DNA of 64,000 nucleotides from Caprella mutica (lineage: Eukaryota; Arthropoda; Malacostraca; Amphipoda; Caprellidae). The stretch is taken from assembly GCA_947561585.1 (NCBI GenBank), contig CANNZV010000330.1:343310-407309 (forward strand). The letters are read 5' to 3'. The translations under genes and the position numbers were made by a program. The notes below the pieces were generated by a model. It searched no databases and was not told where the DNA came from. It was given only the letters and a program-made list of their open reading frames with translations. Each line of letters opens with the position of its first letter. Within the stretch, counting starts at the first letter, position 1. Positions 12,449 through 25,144 of this stretch are shown here, piece after piece.

Positions 12449-14958
12449 CCCAGCAAACATGAATGTATCGATTCGATGCCTAAACGGCTCTGTATAACCG
12501 CTTCTCGGACATCGAATACCAGTAACAAATTAGACATGGTGACATCTAATAGTCATCAATCCGATATTCGCTTGTACCGCTGAACGGCATCATATCAAGA
12601 ATATTTTGCATCGAAGCGATACCGTTATAATAGCGTTAAATAGAAAGATAAATTACGACGTCCAACATCGCTATGGAATATGTATCGAACCGGCATCTAA
12701 TTATATATATCTAATATGGTTGGAACGATATCCACTCGCATCAAATAAATAGATTAATTAATTCACGAACTAAAATTGAAAATCTTACTTTATTGACATA
12801 ATGTACTGTAAGTTTAGGTGCACATCAATTTGATTCATGTTATTTACAAATTAAATGGGAAGAAATGAATTGATGTGCCAGGGTATCGAACGTGCAGCCA
12901 TCTGTCCTCGTATCTGTTCATATCTGCCAGTGTGCAATCGTGGATGCATTTTACTAAAAAATAGTTTTGATAGTAAGCGAATCGGATATAATTAGAGACT
13001 TTTTAAAGTGAATTTAACAATACTGGCGGGCTCCGCAGTTATAACAAAAAATATAACATATTCTTATTACAAATAGTAATAAGAGGGTCAATTTTTCATA
13101 TAATTGTTCATTGAATTCATTCTCTATAAGTTCAAATTAAAGAAAATGTTTTGAGTACACGACTTAGAATGAAGATATAAGCTCTATGATGAAAGTTCAA
13201 AGTAATGAATGAATTAATTAACATTTGACCATAGATTAACTCCCACATGGTATACAATATAGGTGAGTATTTAGTTTGATAGTTTGACTTGTATGATTGT
13301 GTATCATTTAACAAACAGGAGTTTTGTGCTCCGTGAAATATATTTTTGCAGTAGGGTATATGTTCCAAGTTATTATCAGGATCTACATTTTAAAAACACG
13401 TGATAAAGGAAAATATAGTAATTACTATTTAACTACTATTTAATTAGAAACTTATAATAACTAAAGGCATGGTACCAATTGAAATAAAAGTTAAATAATG
13501 ATTATATATATATAGATTTAATGAGACCGATTACCACTCTAAGTTGAATTATCTATAATGTGAATCACTGAATATTTAATCGTCTCATTTGCAGCTTTTG
13601 GCACTAGGTGAAAGCTCGAGTTATCGGATATGGGGTTCCGTCTTTTACGTATAAAAAATATTTTGGTATTGATTTTTATTTCTAAACTTCTATTTTAATT
13701 GGTATCATGATAAGTACTTGTATCATGGTTACCAATTTAAATAAAAATTAAATAATAATAATTATTCTATTTATTTATTTCGTATCCGAAAATGGAAACC
13801 GTCATATAACACAGAAATTACTCTAAAAAGGAACATGTTGAATAGCCCATCACCTTTTATTTATCTACATTTAGTATAGGTTCAACGTCTGCTTCGGAAC
13901 CAAAGGCCATGCCGCTGACGTCAAAAGGAAATGAAATAAAGATACTGGAAGAAGCAGTCAGAAAAAAAAGTGGCTCCATGAACAAAGTCACCTACCACGT
14001 CCACCGTCGGAGACGACGCTCATGGATGCTGAAAAGCTACTCTATGAATGCAGTCACTTAACGAGAAATGTGACAAAAATAGTCAAAAGTACCGGTGGCT
14101 GAACTCGAGGATGGAAGAGGGAAATGAAGAGGTGATAGTTAATGAAGCGTGTGAGCCTACCTAACACAAAATCAAGACCTCGTAATGCGCAATACTCTAA
14201 AACTGCACGAAGAGTTAAAAACATGATTAACAAGGTAAACCTAAAAAAGGACCTCACACAATCCAAATTACAACAGTTTGGGACACAAAGGACGCCACCC
14301 CCTTCTCTTCCATTCACCAAAGACAGATTCAGGATAGAACCCCTCGGGACTTATTTACAATAAGGAGTTTAGAATAGATTCATAAACAATAATGCACTGA
14401 CCATCGAAAAATCTTTTGATTAGTTATTCATTTTTTGATTTCATTGGGCCTGTGATGTTTGGTAATATGTATAGTTTTCACGGTACTGGAGAAACACTGT
14501 TCAACAATCGATGTTCCAGTATCGGTTACTTCATATTGATCCAGTGTACAATCTTACTGTTCCCTATAAGTGTGTTAATTATTGATTAATTAAAGGTAAA
14601 ATCCAATTGAATAGAAGTAATTCCTACATCTTATATACGTATTATAAAACAGGGAGAAAAGAGAAGGAAATTCCAAAGTCAAAACAATTCTTTTAAAACT
14701 ACATATTTGTTTACGTAATTCTGGTCTAAGTTTAAATTCAGATATCGTTTGGAAACAGATATTCACACGTCAAATGGTACTGTTAAAACCTTGAATCGGT
14801 TTTCGTGTTTCTACTCGAAATGTAAATTCGGATATCATTTAGAAACATAAATTCAGATATCTACGATGAGTGGAAATGGTTGTTAAGTCGATACCCACCG
14901 TTAGCGCTACGAATTTGACAGCAACCGGCATCGAATCGACATTCATATGTTTGTTGAG
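12449..14958. mobile_element. Candidate DNA transposon with terminal inverted repeats, about 2.5 kb
   Basis: The left end, CAGCAAACATGAATGTATCG plus ATTCGATGCC, matches the reverse complement of the right end (CAACAAACATATGAATGTCG plus ATTCGATGCC). The interior has no intact transposase. The segment at 13900-14345 is shared with 58890-59235, so the interior may be composite. Superfamily not determined; no target-site duplication is clear. Confidence 0.65.
13900..14345 (+). repeat. Dispersed sequence of unknown class, copy 1
   Basis: It shares ACTGGAAGAAGCAGTCA, AGAGGTGATAGT, ATCCAAATT, CAACAGTT and CCATTCACCA blocks in the same order with 58890-59235. The open frame from 14142 to 14363 (73 residues, lysine- and arginine-rich, containing SKTARRVKNMINKVNLKKD) overlaps the conserved part. 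The second copy is disrupted. It could be the remnant of a transposon protein; I do not recognise the family. Confidence 0.6.
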
Positions 14959-15620
14959 GTACTGAAGTTAAAATGCTATATCAACATTTTTTTTATATAT
15001 ACCGTAATTGAAATTATTGAGAATAGGATCCCCAGCAAATCAAAAGATGTTTGCTCCACGTATTGAAAAGTCTAATTCCCCTCGCTGTAGTTGGTTTATT
15101 ACATGGGGCAAGACGTGGAAGATGGGAAATCGCTTGTCTTTCAGACGTCTGACCCTCGTATATTGCACAGTGGTCCCTCTCAGTCACATATCAAATCCCG
15201 CGTCTTGCAAAACGTGGAACAGTGAGGGACACCCGCGTTGTCCCGCATCGATTCCAACGTGTCGGCAAGACGTGGGAGAGAGCGTGTGATTTAACTCTTG
15301 ACACACCTGAGTTGCCGTATTTAATTGTTTTTTTTTTCAAAATGCGGTGTGATGATTGTCTTTCTCTATCAAAGAGCTTGGAAAGCCAGCCATAAATTAC
15401 CGATTGTTGGAGGCATACCCTGTTTCTCGAATTGTGTCATCGTTTTCGATATGGTGGCTCTCAAAAAAAAAAGCCCAGCGGCTTTGGTGATCGAAACTCC
15501 TGCCATGAAAGAGCCAACAATTCACCTATTTTCAAAATCAGATAGGTCACGCATTTTTAATAAATATTAAATACATATGGAATACAATGGAAAATATACA
15601 ATTATGTAGCAAAAACAACC
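14959..15620. other. Unassigned sequence with a locally GC-richer block
   Basis: The block at about 15040-15300 is clearly less AT-rich than its surroundings and is open in one frame (15008-15289) without a recognisable domain. It contains repeated AAGACGTGG and CGTCTTGC motifs in both orientations, so it may be an old mobile-element fragment. Confidence 0.35.
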
Positions 15621-15624
15621 TATA

Positions 15625-15850
15625 TTAGTTCAGATCTCCTCCAATCGGTCAGGACACTACTGGTAGTTCTGGTCTCTACAATAGTTCAGATCTACTCCAA
15701 TCGGTCAGGACACTACCGGTAGTTCTGGTCTCTACAATAGTTCAGATCTCCTCCATTGGATAAGGACACTACCGGTAGTTCTGGTCACTACCATTAGTTC
15801 AGATCTCCTCCAATGGGTCAGGACACCACCGGTAGTTCTGGCCTCTACCG
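15625..15850. repeat. 56-bp tandem repeat, four copies
   Basis: The unit is AGTTCAGATCTCCTCCAATC, then GGTCAGGACACTACCGGTAG, then TTCTGGTCTCTACAAT. Confidence 0.92.
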
Positions 15851-16495
15851 TGTCTACACTAGATATGAATATGACGAAATTTTTACAGTTCTTCAAAACT
15901 TACTTCCAAACCTCATCACTATGGTCACCTGTAAACTGAAGGTGACAGCTAAAATTATACTCAATTACTGCAATCACATTTCTTTCTTTAAATTGCTTCA
16001 ATTTAACTCAGAGTCAGTCTTATTAATTTCATGATCATTAATTTCATTAATGGTGGCAAACGATAGCAAAAGTTCAAATCCATGGCGACACTATCGATCA
16101 ACTTGGGTAAAACTAATTTACTATTATATAACTATGAAAGATTTAATTTTCAACTCTAGTCATGTATAAATGAGTAAATTTTCATTTTTTCATGAATATT
16201 ATTATTGTATATCTCATGAGTAAAAGAAATTGTATTCATATTATAATGGTAATAATGTAATTGTATAAAAAATATGTATACAGAAAAAAAATTTATTTCT
16301 TTTTTCATAGTATTGTATTATTGAGCTTTTCTAAGTTTTACTTAGAAATTTTTATTTTGTAAAATTAAATTAAAAATCGCAATATTATAAACTGTCTTCA
16401 GGAGTTTAAAATAAAAAAATACGGCGGGGAAAAGAGCGGGAATCATAATATGTATTGAAAATAGACTTACAATCAGCTAAATTAACGTTACCATT

Positions 16496-16680
16496 AGGGT
16501 TGTGACAATATGCACTTAAAATCATAGATCTTAAGAATATTATAGACGAAACGAAATGAAATGGTATCGAATACTAGTAGGTATATACCGCTGATTTAGA
16601 ACGATCCAATAGTCTTTAATTCAATCCGTCTATAATGTTTTCAGGATCTATTATTTTAAACGCATATTGTCACAATCCTA
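16496..16680. mobile_element. Palindromic MITE, family 1, copy 1
   Basis: It begins AGGGTTGTGACAATATGC and ends GCATATTGTCACAATCCT. The arms are complementary along most of the length (AATCATAGATCTTAAGAA against TTCAGGATCTATTATTTT). A second complete copy is at 35937-36108, and half-copies lie near the stops of genes C and D. Confidence 0.85.
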
Positions 16681-16957
16681 GTCAACATGTTTTATTTTTT
16701 CGACATATTTACTCGTAGTTCTTCTCGTATACAATACCGAGTTTATACACTTGCATGTTCTTCCCACGTCCTTCTTAAACAGCGGAAACGTTTCCCTCTA
16801 TGAGTCTATATAATATGGCCACTAAGACTGCCTAATTGACAAAATTACGAAACTTATAAATTTGCTTATAAGTATAACGAGTCACTTTATTCTGAAGGAG
16901 CAAGTACATATTCCTACGTTTTTTATTAGACAAAACTTCATCATTTATCCGGTGCTA

Positions 16958-17643
16958 GGATAATTGCCACCCGCGGATAACTGCCACCTGCGGACAATTG
17001 CCACCCGCGGACAATTGCCACCCAAATAATTGATATCAGGCCTTTTAACTTCAGAAATGGTGATAAAATATATATATTATTGTTGTAGGAATAATGATTA
17101 ATTATATACATTATAAGATAAAAAAATATTATTATTCGGTTTCTGAATGTGCTTTTTAAATCTTATATTTTTTAAATCTTATGTTATCGAATAGATTTTC
17201 TTAAACACCACGCATCTACAATTTTAAGCCAATTAACTTTTTCAAAGATTATTAGTTAATTTGAAACTGCACTTACTTATCACATTAAGGTCTGTGCGGA
17301 ATGACTGCTTATATGCCAATGAGCATCACTACTCATAGATATCCTAGAATATGGATATTTGTTTATTAATGATAGTATTGATAAAGGAAGATATTTTTAA
17401 TTTACTAAGGACATCATCAATTGAATAATGGAAATAATTAGTATAAAAACAACATATAATTTATTATATCAACTATGAGAATAATTAATTTTATAAAAAA
17501 ATATTAAATGTGGATTGAAATTTGTTATCTCATAATGTATACAATCAATAATTAATCGTACAAAAATAATATACATATTTTATCACCATTTTTAATAAAT
17601 AATTGTCCTGGGGTGGCAATTGTTCGCGGGTGGCAACTGTCCT
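16958..17643. mobile_element. Foldback element with GCGGACAATTGCCACC repeats
   Basis: The left arm holds tandem copies of CGCGGACAATTGCCACC, then AAATGGTGATAAAATATATA. The right arm reads as the reverse complement (ATATTTTATCACCATTT, then GGTGGCAATTGTTCGCGGG). This gives arms of at least 150 bp around an AT-rich centre. No coding capacity seen. Confidence 0.8.
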
Positions 17644-18144
17644 GTCACGCGTTCATCCATAGTTTAGATAGTGAACGATAGGAAATTGTTTTATAATTAA
17701 ATGGGCAACAACTTTCATATAGAGGCAGGCCTCGCTTTAATTACACTCCGCTTTAATAAAAGTAGTACTTATTTCGAGTCATGCCTCAAAACAAGCACCG
17801 TTCGTAGACATAGAAAACGGAGACAATTTTTTGTGATTATTTCACAATAACTAAAAAAAAACATCAATATTATAATCCAGATGGGGATATTAGAAGCAAT
17901 TGGTTCAAGAATCAAACCAATTACCCATATTTGGGTAAGTTCCGTATTATCGCACGGTTCCATTTTCGAACACGTTAAATATCTCGATATACAGTGTGTT
18001 TTTTTATTATTTCTTTTTTCTTATGTCTTTTCAGTTGCTTTTATTCATAGTTACAATGACGAAAAGAAAAATAATTCATCAAAATGTTCAGGAAGAGTGG
18101 ATTTTTAATTTTATATTAACAAGAAATACATATTATAGAAGGTG

Positions 18145-18363
18145 CTGGAAATGGCCTCCATTTTACTGCACACAGAGATTCGCCCGCTTCAAAACATTAA
18201 GTGCTACACTCTGAAGGACATTCTCGCGATGTTCTTCTGAAAATCTCTTCACAACATTGATAAGTTCGTCCACTGTAGTTGGTTTTGCAGAATACACTTC
18301 TCTTTGAGCTAAGGCCCAATAATAAAAATCCAAAGGATTCAAACCTGGAGAATGCGCTGGCCA
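18145..18363 (-). pseudogene. Mariner-like transposase C-terminal fragment
   Basis: The minus strand reads WPAHSPGLNPLDFYYWALAQ, then KPTTVDELINVV, then VLKRANLCVQ, an in-frame stop, and NGGHFQH. This order matches the C-terminal part of the common animal mariner-like transposases (WPARSPDLNPLDFFLWG through ANGGHFEH). The aspartate of PDLNP is replaced by glycine and a stop precedes the terminal motif, so the copy is inactive. Confidence 0.82.
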
Positions 18364-18639
18364 CGCAAACTATGTCAATAAATGTATTAATCCATAAATG
18401 TACAATATTTGATCAAAGTTTTTAAGATTATTTTAATATATACAATATAATTTAAAAAAAAAAATCAAATTATTATCAATTCCTTCAGCTAACTGTCGGG
18501 CAATGTATAATTTAGTTATACATTGAAGTGAAATTCTGAAAGTTAAAAGCAAAGTGTATAATTTTTGTAATGTTTGTATAATGACATAATGCATTTCGAT
18601 TAATTTGACCGAATCAATTTTGATTTACGTCATGATGAT

Positions 18640-19957
18640 GTATAGGGGAGAACCGTGAGCATTCAGACAGTTTTTGTTAAAATCTGAATAATTCGTAAAC
18701 TAATTCGAATATTACTATTTAAAGATTTCTGTATGTAGATAAATCATTTTGCTCCAATTTCTATTAAGACTGTTTTACAGTTTAAACCTTCATTCGAAAG
18801 TTATAAGACAAAATGTAAGAGAGGTTCAAGTGTCCGAATGCTCCTCCCTAGAGGGAGACTTCGGACAAGCTGTGAGGATGATTGGAAATTTGGGTAATTT
18901 AAATGATAGGATTGAATTCGGATCAACGATTTTAATTGAAATAAACCATGACTTGTTATTCACAGTAATAAAAATTAATCATATTTGGAATTTTACCATA
19001 ATAATTGTAATGATTGAACATTTTCTCCAACAAAATATAGATAACCCATGAGTAATCACTGTGAAATTATTATCCTTATAATTAATAGCTGTATATCAAA
19101 AGGAAATGGTATAACTATTTGCTTTTACTTTGGCTAAAACTGTGTCCTTTTACTTGATATTACGCAAAAGATAGTAAATTATATCTTAAATATTTCATCG
19201 AATGTTATAGTCCATAAGTGTAGATCATGCTACACCTCCAATTTCAGCAGCTTTTCTGACAGATAAACCTTTTTGGAATTCATCAAACGTTTTTCAAATA
19301 CTTTCTTTATTACCGTCTCTATCAGTTTTCCTTTTATAAATAAAAGACATTATTACGATCGTCAAATTGTAAAATAATTTAATAAAGACACTAATGTATT
19401 AAAATTTGAAACTGATTATATAAACAAATGCTATTTCAATTTAAATATTTAACTTCAAGGTCTGAATGTCAGTTTTTAATGAGAATTTCTTCAATAAATC
19501 GTAATGGTGGACTGAATCGGATACAGAGGGAAGGTTCCGACACCGTCCGAATCAACCTAAACAGAAGTGTCCGATTCATCCCAAATGACACTTCAAAATT
19601 GGACACATCACCATTTTTCTAATTTCTTTTGTATTATTATTTTAACACACCAAACATAACATAAAATATTGATATAATTCATACCTTTGAGATTGAGAAT
19701 CAGTTTCGTATTCATATAGTCAACACACGATCCAATTGAATCACTAAAAATTACATCAGTATTGATGAAAAGAGTAAATTACCCCTCTTGGGCGAAATAC
19801 TACATCTCCGCATTGGATCTTTCATATAGCAATTACGGGTAACCCCTCGCACACATTTGGTTGCAATAAGAGGTAGTTTCAACAATTATTATAAACATGT
19901 TTAAGCGAGTTGTCCGAACAATCCCTATGTCCGAATGCTTCCGGTTCTCTCATATAC
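18640..19957. mobile_element. Candidate terminal-inverted-repeat element, about 1.3 kb
   Basis: The left end, TATAGGGGAGAACCGTGAGC followed by ATTCAGACA, is matched by the reverse complement of the right end (GAGAACCGGAAGCATTCGGACA). Internal copies of GTCCGAATGC occur at about 18830 and in the subterminal right arm. No transposase is visible in any frame, so it would be non-autonomous. Confidence 0.5.
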
Positions 19958-20454
19958 ACTCCATTACAAAAATATGAAAATCTGCCAAGTATCTGGTGGT
20001 GGGTGTGACTGTGACGGCCATTATAAAGAGGGGGAAAAGATGATCAAGATAACCTCAAGAACGATACTTGAGGCCAGTGCCAAAATGTCCCTCATAACCC
20101 AACATAATATGGATGGACAATGCCAGACAATTTTAGCGGTCGGTTACCCCCGCCAGACGGGCGAAACTGATGTTCCAAAAGTAAGCTAGATCAGCTCAAA
20201 AGCGATACGAATGAAACCAATTGCAAAATGTTCAGCACAAAGCCAGCTACCATGTATTGACAATGCCAGATATTTTTGGTGGATAGAGAACAGAATAAGT
20301 TCACCGAAATTACTACCATTATTTTAACGAAGGACTCCCTGCTAGGAAAAGAGTGATAGATGATATAAAATTATCTATCTGCGAAGTTAAATAATTCGAC
20401 ATTCCAATCGTAATTTATTATATATCTAAAACACTATAGTCTATTTTCTTTCGT

Positions 20455-20575
20455 TGGACATTCCTGGTAAAAATTGCATACGATAATGTCTGAAATTATG
20501 TTATTTTACTATAAAATACCATCAATATTTACCGTAATGGAAAATAATAAACGATTTATCAATTATAAATGTCCG
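20455..20575 (+). repeat. Direct repeat, left copy (right copy at 21740-21860)
   Basis: Both copies share CTTTCGTTGGACATT-like, ATCAATATTTACCGTAATGG and CGAT..ACCATTATAAAT-like blocks in the same order and orientation, about 1.28 kb apart. This could be a pair of diverged element ends or a local duplication. Sequence between them and up to 21900 holds no gene that I recognise. Confidence 0.6.
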
Positions 20576-21944
20576 TCTGTGATGTTATAACTTTCACTTA
20601 TATTTTTACTTCCCATTGAACTTTTTGTTTATTGAATTACTCTAATATTATCTAATTAATCAGCATTATTATTCCAGATGATATTATTTTCGTTTCTAGC
20701 GGTGACTGTACTTTTTCTTCATGATGAATCGATAGGTGAATATCTGGAAGCAAGAACTCCATTATTTCTCCTAATTCCTGAATACTTAAAGTTAATTATT
20801 ACCAATTTCATCAGAGGTGACTTCAATTGCACAATATATTATTTTAAATCACATAAATGGCGTGTAAATTATTTTATACATAATTGTATATACAATTAAT
20901 ATAGAAATACATTATTCATCAAGCTTCTTTCGAACTGTGTACTACAGTTGATACAAAGAGTACTTCGGAATTAAGGCAATCAGCTTTGTCTATCTTCGTG
21001 TATTTAAATATCTAATTAAACAGTTTGATTCATTTTTCAAGCAGCATTTATAATAACAAAATTAAAAGTTAAGATAAGTGTACGGATATCATAACAAGTA
21101 CAGAACATAAAGGATATATATAAATTTTTGATTATGAAAATTAGTACAATTTTTCAAATGAAGGAATTCGTTCCCTCATTTTCGATATTATTAACACATT
21201 TTAATAATTGGTTTTAACCGTAAATATATATAGTATAAATGATTGGAAGGTGCATTAACTAAATTAGACATTAGAATATCAAAAATGGTCTGTATAATAT
21301 TTTACTCATAAAAAAGGCAACCTAACTTTACTATATTTAATCATGTATTATAAACCAGTGTAGGCAAATAAGTTGTGATCTTGCTTTATAGCTGTATAAC
21401 TTGCATAGACTGGATTTTTTTCTATGGAAGACGAGGACAAAATTAGCCAATCAAACCGATATCAAGAATCACTAACTATAAATAATAATTCTTCGGTTGC
21501 CTTTTTGCTGAGACACACTGTATAACTAAATTCGATTGTTATGGTTAAAACTATATATCGACCGTAAATGTCAATTTACAATCCGAAGAACGGTAAATAG
21601 ATTTAGACGGTAAAAACCCAATCGGAAAATGGAAAATCACCGATTGACGATAATTATAATCGATTCACCTACGACGATAAATTATGAGACGACAATCCAA
21701 ACGAAATTCATTGAAAAAATTAAATAATATATGGAATGCATCGTCTTTCGTCGGACATTTCTGTTGATGTCCGAGATTGTGATATTTTACAAAAAATACT
21801 ATCAATATTTACCGTAATGGACAATAACAGACGATCTACCATTATAAATTTTTACCTGGGCATCTCCATGAATAGAAAACACATAATTTTTGTAACAGTT
21901 TTAATAAACTAAATAATCATGAATAAGATAAATTTGCTTGGAGT

Positions 21945-22412
21945 GGGAATCAATAGTATAACAATGAATAGAATAACAATGAATAGTATAACAATGAATA
22001 GAATAACAATGAATAGTATAACAATCAATAGTATAACAATGAATAGTTTAACAATGAATAGTTTAACAATGAATAGTATAACAATGAATAGTATAACAAT
22101 GAATAGTATAACAATGAATAGTATAACAATGAATAGTATAACAATGAATAGTTTAACAATGAATAGTTTAACATTGAATAGTATAACAATGAATAGTATA
22201 ACAATGAATAGTTTAACAATGAATAGTTTAACAACGAATAGTCTAACAATGAATAGTATAACAATGAATAGTCTAACAATGAATAGTATAACAATGAATA
22301 GTTTAACAACGAATAGTATAACAATGAATAGTATAACAATGAATAGTTTAACAACGAATAGTTTAACAACGAATAGTATAACAATGAATAGTATAACAAT
22401 GAATAGTATAAC
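21945..22412. repeat. 15-bp tandem repeat, about 31 copies
   Basis: The unit is AATAGTATAACAATG with AATAGTTTAACAATG and AACAACG variants. Open frames of up to 186 residues on both strands here are products of the 15-bp period and not genes. Confidence 0.96.
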
Positions 22413-22524
22413 ATGGGTAAACACGTAGGTATCGCACAGAAATAATTGAAGATTAATCTTAATTCCCATTTATAGAATCAACAAAACTTGGAATTAAAGA
22501 TAATTACACACTGCTCTTGTTTCA

Positions 22525-22830
22525 TTCAAGATTAAAGATTCGTAGAAGATTAAAGAATCATAGAAGATTAAAGAATCATAGAATATTAAAGAATCATAGA
22601 AGATTAAAGAATCATAGAAGATTAAAGAATCATAGAAGGTTAAGGATTCATAGAAGATTAAGGATTCATAGAAGATTAGGGATACATAGAAGATTAAGGA
22701 TTCATAGAAGATTAAGAATTCATAGAAGATTAAAGAATCATAGAAGATTAAAGAATCATAGAAGATTAAGGATTCATAGAAGATTAAAGATTCATAGAAG
22801 ATTAAAGAATCATAGAAGATTGAAGATCGA
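22525..22830. repeat. 18-bp tandem repeat, about 16 copies
   Basis: The unit is AGAAGATTAAAGAATCAT with AAGGATTCAT variants. The 107-residue plus-strand frame over it is a translation of the repeat. A weaker CACCATAAATATGATT repeat follows to about 22980. Confidence 0.95.
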
Positions 22831-22980
22831 AGCTCTCTAAAATATTTATAAATTTAATTCACCATAAATATGATTCACTATAAATATAGTGCACCATAAA
22901 TAGTGTTCACCATAAATTATGACATAATGGGATTCACCATATAAATATGATTCATTATGAATACAATTCACCATATAATT

Positions 22981-25144
22981 CTACTTTTATTTCTTGCTAG
23001 TTATTAATCTTATTATATTTATTTTTTAAAGAGCATCAACTTGATTTAATGTCAATTAACACTTTTGAAAATATTAAATACCTAATAATGATTTTCTATG
23101 GTAACTAATTAATTTACAATAAAGTAGGAAATTGTTAGGGTAGTTTCATTTATCTTTCCATTTCTTGGGTTTGAAGAAGAAAGAAAAAAAATCCGAGAAA
23201 AATAGAAATACTGAATATACAAATATCAATGCATTTATTTCTCTAATCTCTAAAGAGAAAAGGACGACATAATATAATAAAACTGCTTAGTTTTTATTTC
23301 AATTCAATTAGAATTATAATGTACTTTCGCCATATGATCAAAATGTGAAATCGCTGTATGAGTCGAAACTTGCCAGAGTCCATGTTTCAGAATGTGGCAA
23401 ATTGGGATCGCCATAATAAGGGCTGAAAATTATTGATCCAAGCGAATTATCAGTTTTCTTGGTTGATTTCATATCAGAATTACCATGACAACATATAAAT
23501 TAATTAAATATTTAATGCCAGACGATATTAAAATATATATGAAGTCTAATTTTTATTCGCTGCACTTTAAAAGAAGGTCATCTTTAATTGCTACATTGAA
23601 CAACATAGTTAAAGAGGCTATAATTACGCTATAAATCGTTAGACTGTAAATATACATTTATCACCACTAAAGAGTAAATTAATATATCTTTATGTATAAA
23701 ATCTATTGAATAATATCAATCTCACAAAAAAAAACATTTCAAGCTTTTAGAAAAGGATAAACAAATAAATTTAATAAATTGATATCAAACATCAAATTTA
23801 CATAGTTAAGCAAATATAGGTGCTAATGTGTTCTATTTATGTGGTGCATATGTGTTAATGAGTCACATTTGTGTGCTGCATATGTGATGATGTGTTCATA
23901 TGCAGCATAATTACACTAATTAAGATCAAATAATCATTGTCCTTCTGTACAAATGATAATGGTCACCAATCAATACCAGTTTGAACCGAATGATGATTGC
24001 CCTTTTGTTCTGTTAATTGCGGTCTTTCAATGGATTTCTTTCTTTATATTCGAATATACCTTGTTGGAGCGAATGTATAGTATATATCTATTTATAATTG
24101 GAATGACTTCCGATTGTCACGAAGCGACATACTGACCTGGAGTGCTAATGGTGTAGGTGCGTGGTACGTATATTCGTACTCATTTTTGTACTGTATAAGA
24201 AGCTAATGTGATTTAACAAATTAGTGCTAATTATTAATTGAACTCCACGAAACCGATAATAAATAGTTTTTGTGACAATTTAATAATGATATATCGTTAT
24301 CTGGTTAATACAGTGACTTTACGGTGTGTCCTCATAGGTGATACAGTGTCCAAACCTACTTCTGTTAGCCGTACCGTCTATGACGCCAAAATGAAACGAA
24401 TCAAATTGAATAAATGTTAAGATATATTTGACCATATAATTTATTTGGTTTCAGAATATTAGGAGTTCGAGTTTCACGGTAGATGAGGACAGTAAAAGTG
24501 GAGGCAATTCGTAAAACTGGAGATGGGGTGACACAATTATAAATATAGAAAACTAGGACTGAAGCCCAGAAAGAGCCAGGCATGATTGATTTTTCTTGGG
24601 ATATTTCCTTAGTATCCCATGAATAAATCATATATGCTAGCGGACTGCGTGAGTTGTCTAAAATTTCAAACTTATGTTTAATGATGGTTAAATTCTTTTT
24701 AGTTTTAGGATAATTTTTTTTAGCTCTTTTCCTTTCAGTGTTTTTCACCGATTACACACAGAAATTTAGAGTTTTACAAAAAAAAAGACAATCAGAATTG
24801 TCTAAATCAGAAACTTTGAAGTGACGGCATATAAAAGTAATGTAAATGTGTTATCGTAAGAGCTGAGGCAGTTACTAAATAACGAGATAGAGCCGCAAAA
24901 GTGATTCCGCAACGCAAAAGTCAGGATCGTTGAAATGGAGATTCGAAAAACTCGAGAGTTACCTGAATAAATTTTGGCCGATTCTAATATTCCAACTATT
25001 ACAATTTCAGGGTATTATTTTAGAGCTAATTAAGATACATTATCCATAAACGTAAAATAAGTAATCAACTGTATTACTTTTATAAGTCTATTTTTATTAT
25101 TAATTGTGCGTGTTACGGCCGTGTAGTCAAAAATAGATTTGAAA
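22981..25144. other. Upstream region of gene B
   Basis: AT-rich sequence between the 18-bp array and the start codon of gene B. It contains a single diverged unit of the 70-bp minisatellite near 24333. No core promoter motif is convincing. The minus-strand open frame at 24401-24748 has no recognisable domain and I do not call it. Confidence 0.4.
24333..24405 (+). repeat. Single diverged unit of the 70-bp minisatellite
   Basis: GTGATACAGTGTCCAAACCT followed by ACTTCTGTTAGCC, then GACGCCAAAATGAAAC, matches the unit of the 11730-12420 array in the same orientation, as one isolated copy about 0.8 kb upstream of gene B. Confidence 0.78.

Noticed and set aside
15008..15289. 93-residue frame in a GC-richer block
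   Set aside because: No domain recognised, no exon borders fitting a gene model; the base composition alone is not enough.
21909..22469. 186- and 169-residue open frames on opposite strands
   Set aside because: They are translations of a 15-bp repeat, open in several frames at once, with no complexity beyond the unit.
22517..22840. 107-residue arginine/histidine-rich frame
   Set aside because: Translation of the 18-bp tandem repeat.
24401..24748. 115-residue minus-strand frame upstream of gene B
   Set aside because: No recognisable domain, splice context or paralogue; consistent with chance.
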